A stretch of DNA of 64,000 nucleotides. It comes from Eubacterium callanderi (GTDB taxonomy: Bacteria; Bacillota; Clostridia; Eubacteriales; Eubacteriaceae). Every line of letters starts with the position of its first letter. Within the stretch, counting starts at the first letter, position 1. The notes beneath the pieces are model-generated. The model saw nothing but the letters and a program-made list of their open reading frames with translations, had not been told where the DNA came from and did no database searches. The stretch covers positions 226,041 through 290,040 of the forward strand of contig NZ_FRBP01000004.1 of the NCBI RefSeq assembly GCF_900142645.1. Direction: 5' to 3'. Positions 60,968 through 64,000 of the stretch are shown here, piece after piece. The position numbers were made by a program, and so were the translations under genes.

Positions 60968-62238
60968 TTTTTTGCCTCCTTCGGTTCGACAATAAATTCT
61001 ATTTTACCATTTGGGTATTTTTCCAGTACTTCTTTTTTGATATTGAAGTTTACCATTTCAGCAGGCAGGAATTTTCTGGCTTTTTTGGTAGCGATCTTTT
61101 CACCGTTAATATAGGCATTGACAACGCTGTCGGCATAGACGTTGCGGACACGCATGTAGAAGGTCAGAGCATCGTCCATATTGGCCAAGGATACATGCTG
61201 CGGCACGACATAGGAGATACCCTCACCATTGACGGTGTCAAAGTTTGTTTCTGTGGATAATTCACCCTTGATATATTTGGCAGCGCCTTTACCAGCAAGT
61301 ACGGATTCTTCGGATACGAAGTCAACCAGGTCATGTACATGTACAACATTACCGCAGGCAAACACGCCAGGCATGCTGGTTTCACGCAGTTCTCCGACAA
61401 CCGGACCACTGGTGCGGCCATCAATATCAACGCCTGCGTTGCGGGAGATTTCATTTTCAGGAATCAAACCAACGGATAAGAGCAGGGTATCACATGGGAT
61501 AAATTCCTCTGTTCCAGGAATTGGTTTGCGGTCATCACCGACCTGCATGACAGTAACGCCTTCGATACGGTCCTTGCCGTGGATAAAGGTGATGGTGTGG
61601 GATAACTTCAATGGAATATCATAGTCATCCAGACACTGCACAATGTTACGAACCAAACCATTTGAATAAGGCATTAATTCACAGACAGCCTGCACATGAG
61701 CGCCTTCCAGCGTCATACGGCGTGCCATGATGAGTCCGATATCGCCGGAACCCAGGATTACAACTTCCTTACCCGCCATGTAGCCTTCCATGTTGATGAA
61801 ACGCTGCGCGGTACCGGCAGTGAAAACACCAGCGGGGCGGTAGCCCGGAATGCCAATAGCGCCGGAGGTACGTTCGCGGCAGCCCATGGTCAGGATAACC
61901 GATTTAGTTTCAATGGCTGTATAGCCGTCTTCTTCATTGATGGCGTGGACGATTTTAGTGTCGCCCTTGTCTTCCATGTCAAGAACCATGGTGTTAAGCT
62001 CATAGGGAATTCCCAGTTCAACAACCTGGTCAATATAACGTTCTGCATATTCAGGGCCTGTTAACTGTTCTTTAAATGTATGTAAGCCGAATCCGTTATG
62101 GATACACTGGTTCAGGATACCGCCGAGTTCGCGGTCACGTTCCAGAATCAGCACATTTTCAGCACCGTCTTTTTTTGCTTCTACAGCCGCAGCAAGGCCA
62201 GCAGGGCCGCCGCCTAAAATAACTACATCATAAATCAT
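60964..62238 (-). CDS. FAD/NAD(P)-dependent oxidoreductase of the glp cluster
   Basis: 424 aa. The FAD motif VVILGGGPAGLAAAVEAKK is N-terminal and a second nucleotide-binding loop VVILGSGDIGLIMAR is central (about 155). The redox-enzyme feature CGNVVHVHDLVD is near 300. It is similar to the subunit that transfers electrons from the G3P dehydrogenase to NAD or other carriers. Three bases follow the upstream gene. Confidence 0.85.
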   Translation of the reverse strand: MIYDVVILGGGPAGLAAAVEAKKDGAENVLILERDRELGGILNQCIHNGFGLHTFKEQLTGPEYAERYIDQVVELGIPYELNTMVLDMEDKGDTKIVHAINEEDGYTAIETKSVILTMGCRERTSGAIGIPGYRPAGVFTAGTAQRFINMEGYMAGKEVVILGSGDIGLIMARRMTLEGAHVQAVCELMPYSNGLVRNIVQCLDDYDIPLKLSHTITFIHGKDRIEGVTVMQVGDDRKPIPGTEEFIPCDTLLLSVGLIPENEISRNAGVDIDGRTSGPVVGELRETSMPGVFACGNVVHVHDLVDFVSEESVLAGKGAAKYIKGELSTETNFDTVNGEGISYVVPQHVSLANMDDALTFYMRVRNVYADSVVNAYINGEKIATKKARKFLPAEMVNFNIKKEVLEKYPNGKIEFIVEPKEAKK

Positions 62239-62241
62239 TGC

Positions 62242-63729
62242 TTATGCTTCCTCCCCGTTAGATTTTGTTTTTCCGCACAGGATATATGCCTTGTCCTTTG
62301 AATCGTACATAACATCATCCATTTCACAGTCCAGTTCCCGGGCTAAGATTTCGACGACTCTCGGAGAACAGAAACCGCCCTGGCAGCGTCCCATACCGGC
62401 ACGACAGCGTTTTTTAACACTCTTAACAGTGGTTGCACCGGCACTGCGGTGAATAACGTCAAGGATTTCGCCTTCTGTGATGGTTTCGCAACGGCAGATA
62501 ACCTTACCGTATTTAGGATCTTTAGCGATCAGCTCACGTTTTTCTTCTTCAGACAGTTCGTTAAAGTAAACGTGCTTTCTGTTTTTAGGATTGAAGTTTT
62601 CATTTTCTTTTACATCGATGCCTTGGCGTTCGAGCATTGGGATAATGATTTCTTCAACAACATACCAGCCGGCAGCCGGAATAGAGGTCAGGCCTGGAGA
62701 TTCGTAGCCAGCAAAGTTGACGAAATTTTTAACCGGAGATTCTTCGATGATGAAGTCGCCGTCTGTGGTCGTGTAGGTATCCGCAACCGGTGTGTTTCTT
62801 GTACCGGCGTAAGAACGGATAATTTTGTTGAAGCTGTTCTTTAAGGTTGGGCAGTTCTTCAACGCATTTTCCTTAATGTAGTCAAGCTTATCCTGTGTGG
62901 TGGAGATATCACCTTTTTCAACAGGGGAAGCATCTGGTCCGATTAACAGGTTGCCATGTACGGTTGGGGCAACGAGGATACCCTTACCGTTTTTAGTTGG
63001 GCATGGGAAGATAACGTTGTTAACCAGTCCGCCAACTTCTTTGTCAAAGATGAAGTAGTTGCCCTTACGCGCTAAAAGTTTGAAGTAAGGTTCTCCAACC
63101 ATCTTATAGATGTCATCCGCATAAACACCGGCAGCGTTGACAACAATTTTGGCTTCAATGTCTTCGCCAGTGGTTTTAATTAAGAAGGAACCATTTTTAT
63201 TCTGGATATTGGTTACCAGATGGTTCAATTTAAGTGTAACACCATTGTCAACTGCATTTTCAGCAACCTTGGCGCATAATTCGAAAGGTGAAACCAGGCC
63301 GGCAGTACCAGCGTATAAAGCACCGCAGATATCAGGGTTGATGTTTGGTTCCATTTCATGAACTTCATCCTTGAACAGGATACGCATATCCGGAACACCA
63401 TTAACCAGACCATTCTGATAGAGTTCGTGGAGCTTCATCATTTCGTGCTCAGTATGGGCAACGACCAGGGAACCGGTGCGTTTGTACGGAACATCCAGGT
63501 CAGCACACACCTTTTCGTACATGATGTTTCCAGGTGCATTAAATTTACCCTTTAATTTATAGGAAGGCGCATCAAAACCAGCATGAACGATAGCTGAATT
63601 CGCCATGGTAATCTGATTTCCCACATCATTTTCTCCGTCCAACAGAACCACATCCAACTGAAAGCGGGATAACTCCCGGGCTATGTAGGAACCGGCAATA
63701 CCAGCGCCTATAATAGCGATATCATACAT
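62242..63729 (-). CDS. FAD-dependent glycerol-3-phosphate dehydrogenase-like protein with BFD domain
   Basis: 495 aa. The FAD motif is IAIIGAGIAGSYIARELS; the DAO fold follows, with NAAGVYADDIYKMVGE in the middle. The C-terminal 100 residues hold a BFD-like [2Fe-2S] domain (VICRCETITEGEI; RCRAGMGRCQGGFCSPR). It is GlpA-like and probably oxidises glycerol-3-phosphate to DHAP. Directly behind a GlpP-type conditional terminator. RBS AAGGAGGA. Confidence 0.87.
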   Translation of the reverse strand: MYDIAIIGAGIAGSYIARELSRFQLDVVLLDGENDVGNQITMANSAIVHAGFDAPSYKLKGKFNAPGNIMYEKVCADLDVPYKRTGSLVVAHTEHEMMKLHELYQNGLVNGVPDMRILFKDEVHEMEPNINPDICGALYAGTAGLVSPFELCAKVAENAVDNGVTLKLNHLVTNIQNKNGSFLIKTTGEDIEAKIVVNAAGVYADDIYKMVGEPYFKLLARKGNYFIFDKEVGGLVNNVIFPCPTKNGKGILVAPTVHGNLLIGPDASPVEKGDISTTQDKLDYIKENALKNCPTLKNSFNKIIRSYAGTRNTPVADTYTTTDGDFIIEESPVKNFVNFAGYESPGLTSIPAAGWYVVEEIIIPMLERQGIDVKENENFNPKNRKHVYFNELSEEEKRELIAKDPKYGKVICRCETITEGEILDVIHRSAGATTVKSVKKRCRAGMGRCQGGFCSPRVVEILARELDCEMDDVMYDSKDKAYILCGKTKSNGEEA

Positions 63730-63791
63730 AATAAATCCTCCTTGATTTGTTATAATATATTTAAAAATATAGACAAAGTTAGTTGTTCAAT

Positions 63792-63845
63792 AAAAAAACC
63801 ACACAATCTTCTCAGAAATTTGAAATACTAAGAAAATTAGTGCGG
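63792..63845 (-). terminator. Conditional terminator in the glp leader (probable GlpP site)
   Basis: Leftward strand: outer arms CCGCAC/GTGTGG and inner arms TTCTTAG/CTGAGAA are followed by TTTTTTT. It stands between glpP and the flavoprotein gene, where GlpP acts as an antiterminator in Bacillus. Confidence 0.75.
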
Positions 63846-63871
63846 CTCTCCATTGCCATTGATTTAGTTTT

Positions 63872-64000
63872 TTATTCTCCCTCAGGTTTAAGGGGTTCAT
63901 CTTCTCTATTATTTTGCTCATTTTTTATGCTTGAAAAGGCGTCCCATAACGGCTTATATGAGGTACTGGCAGAGATCGCACCAGCGTCGATGCAAGAACG
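63872..64000 (-). CDS. glpP: C-terminal end of glycerol-3-phosphate-responsive antiterminator (partial)
   Basis: Only 42 codons lie in the window; the stop is TAA at 63872-63874 and the gene continues past 64000. The protein end RSCIDAGAISASTSYKPLW matches the closing A-G-A-I-S-x-S-T motif and Trp of GlpP proteins, followed by a variable tail (SIKNEQNNREDEPLKPEGE). GlpP binds G3P and lets transcription through a leader terminator. The neighbouring leader supports the call. Confidence 0.7.
   Translation of the reverse strand, partial: RSCIDAGAISASTSYKPLWDAFSSIKNEQNNREDEPLKPEGE

Noticed and set aside
63740-63775. A second promoter (TTGTCT, 16 bases, TATAAC) just before the glp flavoprotein gene
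   Set aside because: Its start point would fall in the RBS, so it could not give a normally translated mRNA; it is likely only AT-rich leader.

Overview
The window is about 64 kb of a Gram-positive, anaerobic Clostridia-type chromosome with moderate-to-high GC. It carries an AgrC/AgrA-like two-component pair, many secreted proteins with C-terminal xxxTG-type wall signals, a flavodiiron protein, a UroD-type methyltransferase with a GPH transporter, DUF1659/DUF2922, and a GlpP-controlled set of two flavoproteins plus DUF1667. This mix best fits an acetogen of the Eubacterium limosum/callanderi group. The assignment is inferred from gene content. No rRNA, tRNA or CRISPR array was seen.

1-18.3 kb is a secreted-protease island. 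The end of an anchored surface protein is followed by a LytTR response regulator, a GHKL histidine kinase and a lipoprotein. Then come a subtilase, a CPBP membrane protease, a 1479-aa M30/papain mosaic, a second subtilase and a papain-like protease. Three intergenic regions carry repeats of an AAACNGT-type box with conserved spacing. This suggests the two-component pair controls the protease genes. A third subtilase lies at 32.7-35.9 kb.

18.5-25.6 kb is the most striking part. A tyrosine recombinase is followed by a 140-bp segment bounded by 25-nt inverted repeats (24/25 identity) with asymmetric GGG/CCC centres. The segment contains a sigma70 promoter that now points away from the next operon, plus a terminator. 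The operon encodes a beta-solenoid adhesin-like protein, a membrane-anchored protein, three small secreted proteins resembling WxL modules and a small NPVTG-anchored protein. This looks like a phase-variable invertible promoter currently in the OFF orientation, with its own recombinase. A MITE-like element sits inside the operon.

25.6-30.1 kb is a small prophage- or element-like module: KilAC and BRO-like antirepressor genes, a replication-type winged-helix protein, a sigma factor, DUF1659, DUF2922 and an M15 peptidase.

30-64 kb is mostly metabolism: a purine permease, an AraC regulator, transglutaminase-like and M20 peptidase genes, a C_GCAxxG_C_C protein and an HdeD-like protein, a flavodiiron protein, mnmA, and a TetR-controlled transporter/methyltransferase module. 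Next are a DASS transporter, the divergent threonine cluster (thrC-thrB-ACT-DUF1622 against hom-aspartokinase), the nadABC-niaR operon with a candidate operator, a lipoprotein, and the glp cluster read leftward from glpP through a conditional-terminator leader.
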